Made by a program: the position numbers and the translations under genes | DNA from: GCA-2693325 sp036343635 | Lineage (GTDB): Bacteria; Latescibacterota; UBA2968; UBA8231 | Assembly: GCA_036343635.1 (NCBI GenBank) | Contig: JAYYVF010000104.1 | Location: 1 to 44,868, forward strand | Length of the DNA: 44,868 nt | Reading direction: 5' to 3' | Notes under the pieces: model-generated | The model's input: the letters and a program-made list of their open reading frames with translations, nothing else | Database searches by the model: none | Told to the model about the DNA's origin: nothing | Part shown: in pieces, positions 1 to 7,801 of the stretch | Position numbering within the stretch: the stretch's first letter is position 1 | Layout: each line of letters opens with the position of its first letter

Positions 1-54
1 GTCCATCGGTTGGTCAACAGTGTCGTTGCTAACCCCGACATACCCCTAGCGGCG

Positions 55-1191
55 TCAATCATCCCAGGGCTCGAGCCCAGCGATCTTACGATTCAGGTGG
101 CTCATTGGTGGCGCCCCGGCCTCCTCCCACGCTTTGGTGCACGCGGCAATCTCTTCTTCCGTCGGCTGCCCCTCGCCCAGCACGGAAAAATCCACAAACT
201 GCGCCATGCGCGGCTGCTTCGTCAGATTGTAGCCGTTGCCGTGCGGGCACGCGCGATGCCAAATCAGCAAGTCGCCACACTTGGTTGGGATGGAGCGTAT
301 TCGGTGCTGGAATGGCTCTAGGTCAGGATGATTGAGGTTGCCAACCCAATCCGGTTTCACTCGACCGGCTGCGATGCGTTCCTCACGTAGCCGATCCAGC
401 TGCGGCAACGGCAGCGGCATCCCTTCAGCATCGAACGCGTGAGGCCAGGCCGTGTTCGCGTTCCGCCCCGGCCAGCCGCCTTTGCTGCCATCGTTTGACC
501 AGGTGTCCGCATCCGGATCCAACGGAGGGAAGCTCTGTACCCACTCAAGGAGCTCGTGGTGGAATCCAGGCAGCAAGCAGGTACCGCCCGCGTCGCCGGG
601 GGTATTGGTGAGCGAGATGTTGCCCTGAAGTAAGTTCGTATTACTGATCTGCCCTCGGCGGATATCGTCCAAGCTCGTGTCAAAATGCAGGGCCATCTCT
701 CCCCCCGGCACCTTGATGTCCCCTCCACGCCGATGAAAGATCTTCTCATCTGGCAGTTCCAGCGGTCCGCTCATCTCCACACCGAGCGTATCGCCCCCGA
801 TGTACGGCGGCTTCATGTACGCTCGCCCCACCGGCTGTATCCCCCTCCTCAACCGATGCTCCCCCAGTAGTTGCGCCTGCGCGTGGTATATCCGCTCGTT
901 CTGGCAGATCTGCCACTGCAACGCTCGGGTTGCCACAAACTCAGGCGTGGGGTCAAAGATCAAAAAGCCTTCATGGTGGTCGGACCGACCATGGGGTTGG
1001 GGATACTCACGCGGATACCACGTGGCGGGGTCGTCTGGGTCTTGGTGCAGCTGGCGAAAGATCGCATCGACGAGCAGCGCACACTGTTCGGGCGGCACGG
1101 CTTCTTTTAGGACAATCCAGCCGCGCTCTCGCCACGCCGCCATTTCCGCCTCCGAGAACACCATAGTGCCTGATTTCTCGATTTCGCTCAC
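55..1191 (-). CDS. Phytanoyl-CoA dioxygenase (PhyH) family protein
   Basis: Predicted Fe(II)/2-oxoglutarate-dependent dioxygenase of 378 residues. The facial-triad ligands are visible: H169 and D171 in ALHFDTSLDD and the distal H317 in PHGNGYN, followed by R328, which would bind the 2-oxoglutarate carboxylate. GDLLIWH (306-312) is typical of the PhyH fold. The family hydroxylates varied small molecules, so the substrate cannot be named. I chose the GTG at 1191 because a strong GGAGGAGGG ribosome site lies 7 bases upstream; an ATG at codon 10 is the alternative. Composition is unusual: 40 of 60 bases are G or C in both 121-180 and 361-420, against about 26 of 60 at 9001-9060. No neighbour suggests a pathway. 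Family assignment is firm; origin by transfer is inference. Confidence 0.9.
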   Translation of the reverse strand: MSEIEKSGTMVFSEAEMAAWRERGWIVLKEAVPPEQCALLVDAIFRQLHQDPDDPATWYPREYPQPHGRSDHHEGFLIFDPTPEFVATRALQWQICQNERIYHAQAQLLGEHRLRRGIQPVGRAYMKPPYIGGDTLGVEMSGPLELPDEKIFHRRGGDIKVPGGEMALHFDTSLDDIRRGQISNTNLLQGNISLTNTPGDAGGTCLLPGFHHELLEWVQSFPPLDPDADTWSNDGSKGGWPGRNANTAWPHAFDAEGMPLPLPQLDRLREERIAAGRVKPDWVGNLNHPDLEPFQHRIRSIPTKCGDLLIWHRACPHGNGYNLTKQPRMAQFVDFSVLGEGQPTEEEIAACTKAWEEAGAPPMSHLNRKIAGLEPWDD

Positions 1192-1338
1192 AGTAAACCC
1201 TCCTCCGGATCAGAAATGGAATTCGTTTCGTAGGAGACGACATGCTAAATGGTGCCTGCATCTCCGTTAGAAAGAGCTAGCGACTTCTTCTATTCCGTTT
1301 TCCATAAAATGACTCCAGATCTTGAATCTATTAAAGTT

Positions 1339-1437
1339 TGGCGGGAACGTGTGCGAATCGAACACACCAAGCACTGCTTCCGCAGCACCTCAACGGTTTT
1401 GAAGACCGCGGGTCTCACCAGAGATCCAACCGCTCCC
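1339..1437 (-). tRNA. selC: tRNA-Sec (UCA), selenocysteine
   Basis: This 99-nt gene includes an encoded CCA (complement of 1339-1341). The anticodon loop CTTCAAA reads UCA (1400-1402) in the same context as E. coli selC. It has a long variable arm (GTGCTGC, loop GGAA, GCAGTGC), a D arm with the TGGT loop, and a standard TTCGATT T-loop closed by five pairs. The acceptor GGGAGCG pairs with CGTTCCC (one G-U); the expected eighth pair is G against A as I fold it. It starts 17 nt after the lipoprotein stop codon and may be co-transcribed or use a promoter inside that gene. A UCA anticodon with the long arm and oversized length separates it from a suppressor tRNA. Confidence 0.93.
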
Positions 1438-1454
1438 AACATTTAATTTTTGGC

Positions 1455-2396
1455 TTACTTGTCTTCGTTAATTCTTTTTCGCAAAGCTTGTCGCTCTGCC
1501 TTTGCTGCCTCTTTTTCCGCACGTAACTCCGCCTCGCTCGGTAAACGACGACCGTCAGTTACGATCGGATAATTAATAGGCAATTCCCATCGAAGTTTGC
1601 GCAAGGTCTCAGTACCCAAACCTTCAATGTGAAGTTCTATCGATTTCGTCTCAGGATTCACGATAGGCACCCGAATATTTTTTCCTTTTCGGTTTGGAAA
1701 AAACACACGATAGTATGCTTTATCGATCAACTTGGGCGTTTCCGGACGGTCACTCTCGTATGGATAAGGACCAGCAGTACCGCTAGGAGAATAACGGTTA
1801 CCATCCTCGTCCACTAAAAACGTCCTTGACCCAATATCTTCTATGTTTGGCTCATTCTCGGCAGCCTCTCCATTGAGATAAACGACAAAAACCAAACGAT
1901 CAAAGAGGGTGATACCCCATCTCTCATCATAGTAGTCACGAAACATTGGGTACTTTGGATCAAAGATAGTACCTGTTATACGTGAAACAAAAGCATCACG
2001 AAAGGTTATAAATTTTTGCCTTTCTATCGGGTTTTCTGGATTAAAATTAGGATCCACAAATACGAGATATTGCAAATACAGGTTGTTTAGGTCGGTGCCG
2101 TCTTTTGTAGGATAAGTTCCATCAACGTAGGAATGAATCAACTGCTTTAAACGAAAGGCTAACTGCTCTTGTCCGAGGTTTTCTTTTTCAGCCCGTGCAT
2201 AGGCTTGCGCGATTTCATAAGCAAATGTCCGCAACGTGGCTTGAACATAAATCCCGTCCGAACCTGTCTTTTTGCGGTTAACACTCTTCCAAGCCTCATC
2301 TTCTATTTCTTCAAAACGACCTTTAGAGTAGTCCGAAGAGCACCCCAAAAATACCAAAGGCAGCAAGTGGAGCAGGGGGCGAAACCAACCGAACAT
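1455..2396 (-). CDS. Predicted lipoprotein of unknown function
   Basis: A 313-residue protein with a lipoprotein signal: a hydrophobic stretch at 7-17 ends in FLGC with the lipidated cysteine at 19. The mature part is mixed alpha/beta with many aromatic residues, followed by a Lys/Glu-rich helix over the last 25 residues (AEKEAAKAERQALRKR). I do not recognise a family. GWxTD-type lipoproteins were considered, but the defining motif is not present. The ATG at 2396 has a GGAGGG site about 8 nt upstream. It is separated from rplI by a hairpin terminator and precedes tRNA-Sec, so it may have its own transcript. An envelope location is inferred from the lipobox. Confidence 0.75.
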   Translation of the reverse strand: MFGWFRPLLHLLPLVFLGCSSDYSKGRFEEIEDEAWKSVNRKKTGSDGIYVQATLRTFAYEIAQAYARAEKENLGQEQLAFRLKQLIHSYVDGTYPTKDGTDLNNLYLQYLVFVDPNFNPENPIERQKFITFRDAFVSRITGTIFDPKYPMFRDYYDERWGITLFDRLVFVVYLNGEAAENEPNIEDIGSRTFLVDEDGNRYSPSGTAGPYPYESDRPETPKLIDKAYYRVFFPNRKGKNIRVPIVNPETKSIELHIEGLGTETLRKLRWELPINYPIVTDGRRLPSEAELRAEKEAAKAERQALRKRINEDK

Positions 2397-2451
2397 GGCA
2401 TCCCTCCTTCGCAGGAAGTTATATAAAGGGAATGATCCCTAAAATTCAGCC

Positions 2452-2493
2452 AAAAGACTAATCAGAGCAAACGTATTTTTCTGATTAGTCTTT
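2452..2493 (-). terminator. Rho-independent terminator of the rplI operon
   Basis: On the minus strand AAAGACTAATCAGA pairs with TCTGATTAGTCTTT across a 13-nt loop, giving 14 uninterrupted pairs, and the 3' arm ends in TTTT. The stem includes the rplI stop codon (2485-2487), so termination would occur right at the end of L9. It separates the ribosomal-protein run from the lipoprotein gene. Confidence 0.8.
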
Positions 2494-2928
2494 AACAACC
2501 CACAGTTTGATCTTGGCAGTAAGATCTGTGTTAAGACGAAGATCGATCGTATATGCCCCAAGCGCCCTAATAGGTTCGGCGAGCTGTATGGCCCGACGAT
2601 CGAATTGATATCCTTTTTCAGATAGCAGATCCGTGATATTCTGTGCTGTAACAGAACCAAAGAGACGATCGTCTTCACCGACCTTGACCTGAATAGTGAG
2701 AGAATCACTTTCCAGCTTCTTAGCTATATCCTCTGCGCCACGCCGCTCTTTATCTGCAACAGCCTCGTGCTGCTTCCGTTTAGATTCAAATTGAGCTACA
2801 TTCGTGTCACTCGCCACAAGGGCATGCTGGTTTGGAATAAGGAAATTACGAGCAAAGCCGGACTTAACTTGAACGACTTCTCCTGCGCTGCCCAGTGACG
2901 CAACGTCTTTTAAAAGTATAACTTTCAC
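2485..2928 (-). CDS. rplI: 50S ribosomal protein L9
   Basis: L9 binds 23S rRNA near the L1 stalk. The protein begins with the family start KVILLKDV, has the GxAGEVVQVKSGFARNFLIP segment and the long connecting helix, and ends in the C-terminal RNA-binding domain (LFGSVTAQ). At 147 residues it has the normal length. I start it at the GTG at 2928 rather than the upstream ATG at 2943: the sequence ATGGAGGATGACATT supplies a Shine-Dalgarno GGAGGA ahead of the GTG, and L9 proteins begin at this KVILL. It lies downstream of the DUF2232 gene in the usual L9 neighbourhood, but rpsR is absent. Confidence 0.96.
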   Translation of the reverse strand: MKVILLKDVASLGSAGEVVQVKSGFARNFLIPNQHALVASDTNVAQFESKRKQHEAVADKERRGAEDIAKKLESDSLTIQVKVGEDDRLFGSVTAQNITDLLSEKGYQFDRRAIQLAEPIRALGAYTIDLRLNTDLTAKIKLWVVKD

Positions 2929-2964
2929 AATGTCATCCTCCACTAGAGGGAAATTTTTATCTTA

Positions 2965-3765
2965 TTATAACTCAGCTGTGTCGGGTTGCTGAGGCTTCAA
3001 TTTGCGCCAATCGAACCACGTATCCAACAAGCCTACAATTACTAATAAAATCCAGAAGCCCGTGAGTAAAAAAAACCATAAGGGAAACCATTTTAAAAAA
3101 ATTCTACCAAACAAAGGCACACTATTTAAGCGACTCACTAAAACATCAGTAAAAAATATCGTTACTCCAAACCCTTGCGCCGCGTATACAATTGTCATAA
3201 CCACTGCAAGGTTTAGAGCTAAGCCTGCCAAAATTTCCAAATCCAATACCGACAAAACTAAGGCTGCGATAGCAACCCAAATCAACTCTTCCCACGGTCT
3301 CCATCGCCCTATACCAATTGCTGGTGGAATCGTTAAACCGAAGCGTGGTGCCACAACGAAAGCCAGTCGGTAGCCCCACAAAAACATGAGTATATATTCC
3401 AAAAACGCTACTGCTGGCCACAGGCGAAAAACTAATTCGGTAAGCGCCCTCGGATCGACTTCTTCGCCAACTAGGGTTTGGAACTGTCCAATCATTTCTT
3501 CGGCCCCTAAGGGCGGATCAAAAATGAATGCTCCTATTAAACCTGGTAACATGGAAACGGCCATCATTCGACCGTAGGTTTGCCCCTGTTCTAATCCAAA
3601 AACAACCAGCCATCCTAAAAGCGGAGCGACTAAAAGACTTTGTTGGTGCTCAAAAAACAACAAGCCTCCAGCACACATACCAACAATAGGCAATGCAGAG
3701 CGAGTCCCAATACGGGCACTCATTAAAATAGCTCCACACGTCAGAAACAACCCAATGAACAGCAT
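2965..3765 (-). CDS. DUF2232 (YybS-like) multi-pass membrane protein
   Basis: A 266-residue, very hydrophobic protein with roughly seven to eight predicted membrane spans, an FDPPLGAEE loop near residue 86, and the C-terminal pattern seen in DUF2232 proteins (NSVPLFGRIFLKWFPLW). Members of this family commonly sit between rpsR or rpsF and rplI, as here. The molecular function is not established. The ATG at 3765 lies 35 nt after the rpsF stop. Assignment rests on topology, size and gene order rather than a catalytic motif. Confidence 0.75.
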   Translation of the reverse strand: MLFIGLFLTCGAILMSARIGTRSALPIVGMCAGGLLFFEHQQSLLVAPLLGWLVVFGLEQGQTYGRMMAVSMLPGLIGAFIFDPPLGAEEMIGQFQTLVGEEVDPRALTELVFRLWPAVAFLEYILMFLWGYRLAFVVAPRFGLTIPPAIGIGRWRPWEELIWVAIAALVLSVLDLEILAGLALNLAVVMTIVYAAQGFGVTIFFTDVLVSRLNSVPLFGRIFLKWFPLWFFLLTGFWILLVIVGLLDTWFDWRKLKPQQPDTAEL

Positions 3766-3800
3766 TTCTTATTTATCGTTCAGTAAGAAAAATACCAGCG

Positions 3801-4331
3801 TTATTCCTGGCCTTCCCCAAGAGTGTCGTTTTCTTCAGACTCTCCCTCACCCATGGGAGCATTCTCCGCATTTTGTTCTTTTGCATCGTCACGATCCCGA
3901 GTATCTGGGCGGTTGTTGTCCCTGCTACGACCTCCACGATCCCCACCTGGTCGACCCCCTCGCGAATCTCGACGAGGAGGAGCTAGTTGTTCCATAAGGT
4001 AGCCTTCCGGAACAAGTTCCGGAACTCGAAGGAAATCACCATCCACCACTACAACTAAATGTCGTAACAATTCAGTATCTAGTTTCATTCCTTGTTCCAT
4101 ATTCTCTATTAGGCTCGGATCCGCGTGAAACTGATGAACCACGTAGAATCCTTGTGTCCGATTTCGCAACGCCGTAGAAGTGTAGGCCATACGACGAAGG
4201 CCCCAAACATCTGTATTTACAACTTCGCCACCATTTTCAGAAATATAGTTTGAGTAACGCTCGGACGCCTGCTCAAACATTCCTTCACCTATTTGAGGAT
4301 CAAAAATGCAGACGAGTTCATATTTCTTCAT
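3801..4331 (-). CDS. rpsF: 30S ribosomal protein S6 with long C-terminal tail
   Basis: S6 sits on the small-subunit platform as a heterodimer with S18. The family start MKKYELVCIFDP and the core RMAYTSTALRNRTQGFYVV are clear. I start at the ATG at 4331 because S6 begins at MKKYE; an upstream in-frame start would add 15 unusual residues. The protein is 176 residues against about 100-140 in most bacteria. The extra tail starts near residue 120 with Arg/Gly/Asp-rich sequence (RRDSRGGRPGGDRGGRSRD) and ends acidic. It looks disordered and may bind RNA. The usual followers ssb and rpsR are missing; the DUF2232 gene comes next. Confidence 0.96.
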   Translation of the reverse strand: MKKYELVCIFDPQIGEGMFEQASERYSNYISENGGEVVNTDVWGLRRMAYTSTALRNRTQGFYVVHQFHADPSLIENMEQGMKLDTELLRHLVVVVDGDFLRVPELVPEGYLMEQLAPPRRDSRGGRPGGDRGGRSRDNNRPDTRDRDDAKEQNAENAPMGEGESEENDTLGEGQE

Positions 4332-4380
4332 GTTTGTATTCGCTTTCTTGGTTATAGTCCAAGATTTGTAATTCAAAACC

Positions 4381-6417
4381 TCAGACGAAAAGCGGAGCCA
4401 GTACGAGTGAAATAACCGACATCAGCTTAATGAGAATATTAAGAGACGGACCAGAGGTATCTTTGAAGGGGTCACCCACTGTATCACCAACCACGGCCGC
4501 TTTATGTGGATCCGAACCCTTGCCACCAAAATTACCGTCTTCAATCCATTTTTTTGCATTGTCCCATGCACCACCACTGTTGGCCATCATCAACGCCAAA
4601 AGTACGCCACTTACGGTGGCCCCTGCCAACATACCGCCCAAAGCGATAGGACCTAATGTGAATCCTACAACCACAGGCGCTAACGTTGCAAGCAAGCCCG
4701 GAGCAATCATTTCACGAAGCGCGGATGAGGTGCAGATTTCAACACAACGACGTGTGTCTGGCTTACCAGTACCTTCCATTAATCCTGAGATTTCGCGGAA
4801 CTGACGCCGAACTTCCTCAACCATTGTATGAGCAGCCTTACCAACCGACGTCATTGTTATTGCTGCTGCCAGATAGGGTATCATCGCACCAAGAAACAAC
4901 CCGATCACAACCTTTGGCTGCGTCACATCTATAACAACCGGCTCACCAGTGCTAGCCTTGATGGCCGATGTATAAGCAGAAAAAAGAGCAAGTGCCGTCA
5001 ATGCTGCCGATCCAATAGCAAATCCTTTTCCTATGGCTGCTGTTGTGTTGCCCAACGAGTCTAAACTATCTGTAATCTTGCGCGTGTCTTCGCCCAAGCC
5101 GGCCATCTCAGTAATTCCACCAGCGTTATCTGCTATAGGTCCATACGCATCAACCGACATGGTGATACCAACAGTCGCCAGCATGCCCACAGCGGCTATT
5201 CCTATCCCATAAAGGCCAGCAAAATGGTGCGCCGAAAAAATAGCAGCAACAATACCCAAAACTGGAAGTGCTGTGCTCTCCATGCCAACCGCCAATCCTG
5301 AAATTATATTTGTAGCAGATCCAGTCTGAGATGCTGCTGCAATTTCCCGAATTGGTTTACCACCCGTGTAGTACTCCGTCATTAGACCGATTGCTATACC
5401 AGCGATACATCCTGAACTAAGAGCCCAAACAACACCCGACGTTACACCGATTTGCTCAGAGGCCCAAAAAGCACCTACAATCATTAGCGCAGCCGAAATG
5501 AACGTAGAGTAGCGCAAAGTAGATCCAGGATCTGCATTCTGCATGGCACGGACACTCAGCACACCAATAACGGAAGAAACCAATCCAACCATAATTACAA
5601 TTACCGGGAAACTCATGGCAGCTAGACGCGCCGTATTCTCATCACCAACCGTCGCCAATCCATTCAGTGCTGTTGCAGAAGCAGTAGCCGCAATAGCCAC
5701 AGTAGCAATAACAGATCCAACGTAAGACTCAAATATATCTGCACCCATTCCTGCAACGTCGCCAACGTTATCTCCAACATTATCTGCAATAACTGCAGGA
5801 TTCCGAGGGTCGTCCTCCGGTATCCCCGCTTCAACCTTGCCAACGAGATCCGCACCAACATCAGCAGTCTTAGTAAAAATACCACCACCGACACGCGCAA
5901 ACAATGCGATAGACGATGCACCCATTGCAAATCCGCTAATCTTCGAAGCAGCCGTTGGGTCTTGCCACAAGCCAAAAACCTGGGCGAGAGCAGCCACGCC
6001 AAAAAGACCTAAACCGGCTACTGAAAGTCCCATTACTGCTCCACCTGAAAAAGCCATCATTAGAGCCGGGCCCTGACCCTGTTGATTCGCGGCTTGGGCC
6101 GTACGTACATTTGCACGTGTTGCTGCCTTCATGCCTACGTATCCACAAACAATAGAGCAAGCTGCACCACCGAGAAACGCATAAGCGGTTTCGGGTTGAA
6201 TTAGCCAAAACAACAGACAAAAAACAACGGCAACAAAGACTAGGAGTATCGTATACTCTCGCTTCAGAAAAGCCATCGCTCCCTCGTGGATGGCTTCTGA
6301 AATTTCCACCATTTTTTGTGTACCCGGATCTCCACTCTTGACACGAACGTAAAGAAGTAATGAGCCAATTAGGCCCGCCAATCCGAGATAGGGTGCTGAT
6401 GTCATCCAAATTTCCAT
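4381..6417 (-). CDS. hppA: Membrane-bound ion-pumping pyrophosphatase, K+-dependent type
   Basis: Couples pyrophosphate hydrolysis to H+ or Na+ transport across the cytoplasmic membrane. 678 residues with about 16 spans is the normal size. The substrate motifs are intact: DVGADLVGKVEAGIPEDD (187-204) and ADNVGDNVGDVAGMGAD (211-227), with the C-terminal KAAVVGDTVGDPFKDTSGPS. Residue 460 is Ala within GNTTAAIGKG, where K+-independent enzymes have Lys (GNTTKA), so this should be the K+-stimulated class. Whether it pumps H+ or Na+ cannot be read safely. An AAAGGGG site precedes the ATG at 6417. It lies between pth and rpsF, 57 nt after the pth stop, so it may be expressed with translation genes that generate pyrophosphate. 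Confidence 0.97.
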   Translation of the reverse strand: MEIWMTSAPYLGLAGLIGSLLLYVRVKSGDPGTQKMVEISEAIHEGAMAFLKREYTILLVFVAVVFCLLFWLIQPETAYAFLGGAACSIVCGYVGMKAATRANVRTAQAANQQGQGPALMMAFSGGAVMGLSVAGLGLFGVAALAQVFGLWQDPTAASKISGFAMGASSIALFARVGGGIFTKTADVGADLVGKVEAGIPEDDPRNPAVIADNVGDNVGDVAGMGADIFESYVGSVIATVAIAATASATALNGLATVGDENTARLAAMSFPVIVIMVGLVSSVIGVLSVRAMQNADPGSTLRYSTFISAALMIVGAFWASEQIGVTSGVVWALSSGCIAGIAIGLMTEYYTGGKPIREIAAASQTGSATNIISGLAVGMESTALPVLGIVAAIFSAHHFAGLYGIGIAAVGMLATVGITMSVDAYGPIADNAGGITEMAGLGEDTRKITDSLDSLGNTTAAIGKGFAIGSAALTALALFSAYTSAIKASTGEPVVIDVTQPKVVIGLFLGAMIPYLAAAITMTSVGKAAHTMVEEVRRQFREISGLMEGTGKPDTRRCVEICTSSALREMIAPGLLATLAPVVVGFTLGPIALGGMLAGATVSGVLLALMMANSGGAWDNAKKWIEDGNFGGKGSDPHKAAVVGDTVGDPFKDTSGPSLNILIKLMSVISLVLAPLFV

Positions 6418-6474
6418 ATGTTCCCCTTTGCTCTCTTTTTCATAAGAGCTCTACCAAAGCCCGTTACAGATTTA

Positions 6475-7038
6475 CTAACATAGTCCATTAAAGCGACTCA
6501 TAGCTTCTTCAATACCTTTAGAAATAAACGTTTCGATAGTTAAGACTCCACGACTTAAAAGCTCTGGAACCTGATCACCGTCGTCGAAGTTGCCCAGAAC
6601 ATAATCTACCACATCAACACCTTCTTCCGGACTGCCTATACCCAAACGCAAACGCGGAATCTCATTAGTCGAAAGATTTTCTAGTATTGAGGCCAGGCCA
6701 TTGTGACCCCCATCACTACCCTTTGGCCGTAAACGCACCGTGCCAAAATCGAGAAGAAAATCGTCATAAACAACTAATAATTCACTGGGCCTGCAGCCCC
6801 TGTGCTTGCAAAGCTTCTTCACAGCACGGCCACTGTTATTCATATACGTTTGGGGCTTGGCTAATAAAACATTGTGCCCTAGCACCGCTATTTCCGCAAC
6901 CAGGCTACTTTCCTGCTCGCTATCCTTCCATTCGGCGTTAGAGCGTTGCGCCAAACATTCAACTAATGCAAAACCTACATTGTGGCGTGTATCCTGATAA
7001 CACGACCCAGGATTACCCAGACCAACAAGAATTTCCAA
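6475..7038 (-). CDS. pth: Peptidyl-tRNA hydrolase
   Basis: Releases peptides from prematurely dropped peptidyl-tRNA in the cytoplasm. The 187-residue protein has the bacterial Pth fold signature: GLGNPG (N9), catalytic H19 in TRHNVGF, KPQTYMNNSG, VVYDDFLLDFG with the acid near residue 93, and GGHNGLASI. It starts 4 nt after the rplY stop, the classical rplY-pth pairing, so the two are very probably co-transcribed. Nothing is missing or altered. Confidence 0.97.
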   Translation of the reverse strand: MEILVGLGNPGSCYQDTRHNVGFALVECLAQRSNAEWKDSEQESSLVAEIAVLGHNVLLAKPQTYMNNSGRAVKKLCKHRGCRPSELLVVYDDFLLDFGTVRLRPKGSDGGHNGLASILENLSTNEIPRLRLGIGSPEEGVDVVDYVLGNFDDGDQVPELLSRGVLTIETFISKGIEEAMSRFNGLC

Positions 7039-7042
7039 CAGA

Positions 7043-7720
7043 TTACTCTTCTTCTGCTACTTCACCTTCTTCCGTCTCTTCACCTTCAACCTCTTCTTCA
7101 CCTTCGGCCTCTTCTTCCTCTACTTCCGCCAAACGAGGAGCCAAAATATTTATGATAGTCCGGGCAGGATCTGTCGAAATTCGAGCCTCTTGCTCGAGCA
7201 AGTCACTTACGTGAACACTATCGCCAATCACGAGAGAGGAAATGTCTATTTCAACAGCAGAGGGCATCTCAGAAACAACAGCTTCAACTTCGATAGATGT
7301 CAATGTTTGCTGAAGTGCTCCTCCTCCATTTCGAACCCCCTCCGGTACACCGACAGCGACTAGTGGAACTTCAGCCTTAAGCGTTTCACTAGGATCTATG
7401 CGCAATAGATCTATATGCAAAGCTACGCCACGAACTTTGTGGTATTGTATTTCGCGGATAAGTGCACCTTCAGGCTCTTGCCCATCTTCATATTCAACGT
7501 TTATAGTCGAGTTCTGCCCTCCCTTACTGAGAATTTGCTCAAATTGGTGCGCGTCCGTCTTAAAATGAAACGGATTTTGATTATGCCCGTAGAGCACTCC
7601 CGGAATTTTTCCGTGAATACGCTTGAGCTGACCAACAGGCCCTTTGCCCTTTTCAGGACGTGTAGCAATTTTCAAGGGTACATTTTCACGGTCATGAAGC
7701 TTCAATGGGACTGACGGCAT
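7043..7720 (-). CDS. rplY: 50S ribosomal protein L25/general stress protein Ctc
   Basis: L25 binds 5S rRNA. The 225-residue protein has the N-terminal L25 domain (RIHGKIPGVLYGHNQNPFHF) and the C-terminal TL5/Ctc beta domain (GVPEGVRNGGGALQQ; DISSLVIGDSVHVSDL), ending in a strongly acidic Glu-rich tail. I start at the ATG at 7720, with GGAGG 10-11 nt upstream; the longer in-frame reading adds 17 residues that do not match the family. It lies between ispE and pth. The prs gene often found between ispE and rplY is absent here. Confidence 0.95.
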   Translation of the reverse strand: MPSVPLKLHDRENVPLKIATRPEKGKGPVGQLKRIHGKIPGVLYGHNQNPFHFKTDAHQFEQILSKGGQNSTINVEYEDGQEPEGALIREIQYHKVRGVALHIDLLRIDPSETLKAEVPLVAVGVPEGVRNGGGALQQTLTSIEVEAVVSEMPSAVEIDISSLVIGDSVHVSDLLEQEARISTDPARTIINILAPRLAEVEEEEAEGEEEVEGEETEEGEVAEEE

Positions 7721-7801
7721 TAGTTTTTTCCTCCAAAAAAGTCTTGGCCCAGAAAGGTACTTAAATCGCATCCATAGCGATTTTTTCCGCAGATAGGCGG
7801 C

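Noticed and set aside
800..1270. 156-residue plus-strand ORF opposite the PhyH gene
   Set aside because: It is antisense to a well-supported gene; high GC creates long chance frames there.
1455..2396. GWxTD-domain lipoprotein
   Set aside because: The sequence has RWGITLFDRL but not the GWxTD signature, and the rest did not align by eye, so it remains of unknown function.
2428..2439. GGGAATGATCCC as a second terminator or operator
   Set aside because: It has only a four-pair stem with no T-run; it may be chance next to the stronger hairpin.
5936..6409. 157-residue minus-strand ORF in another frame of hppA
   Set aside because: It lies wholly inside hppA, whose translation has complete catalytic motifs; this is an out-of-frame shadow.
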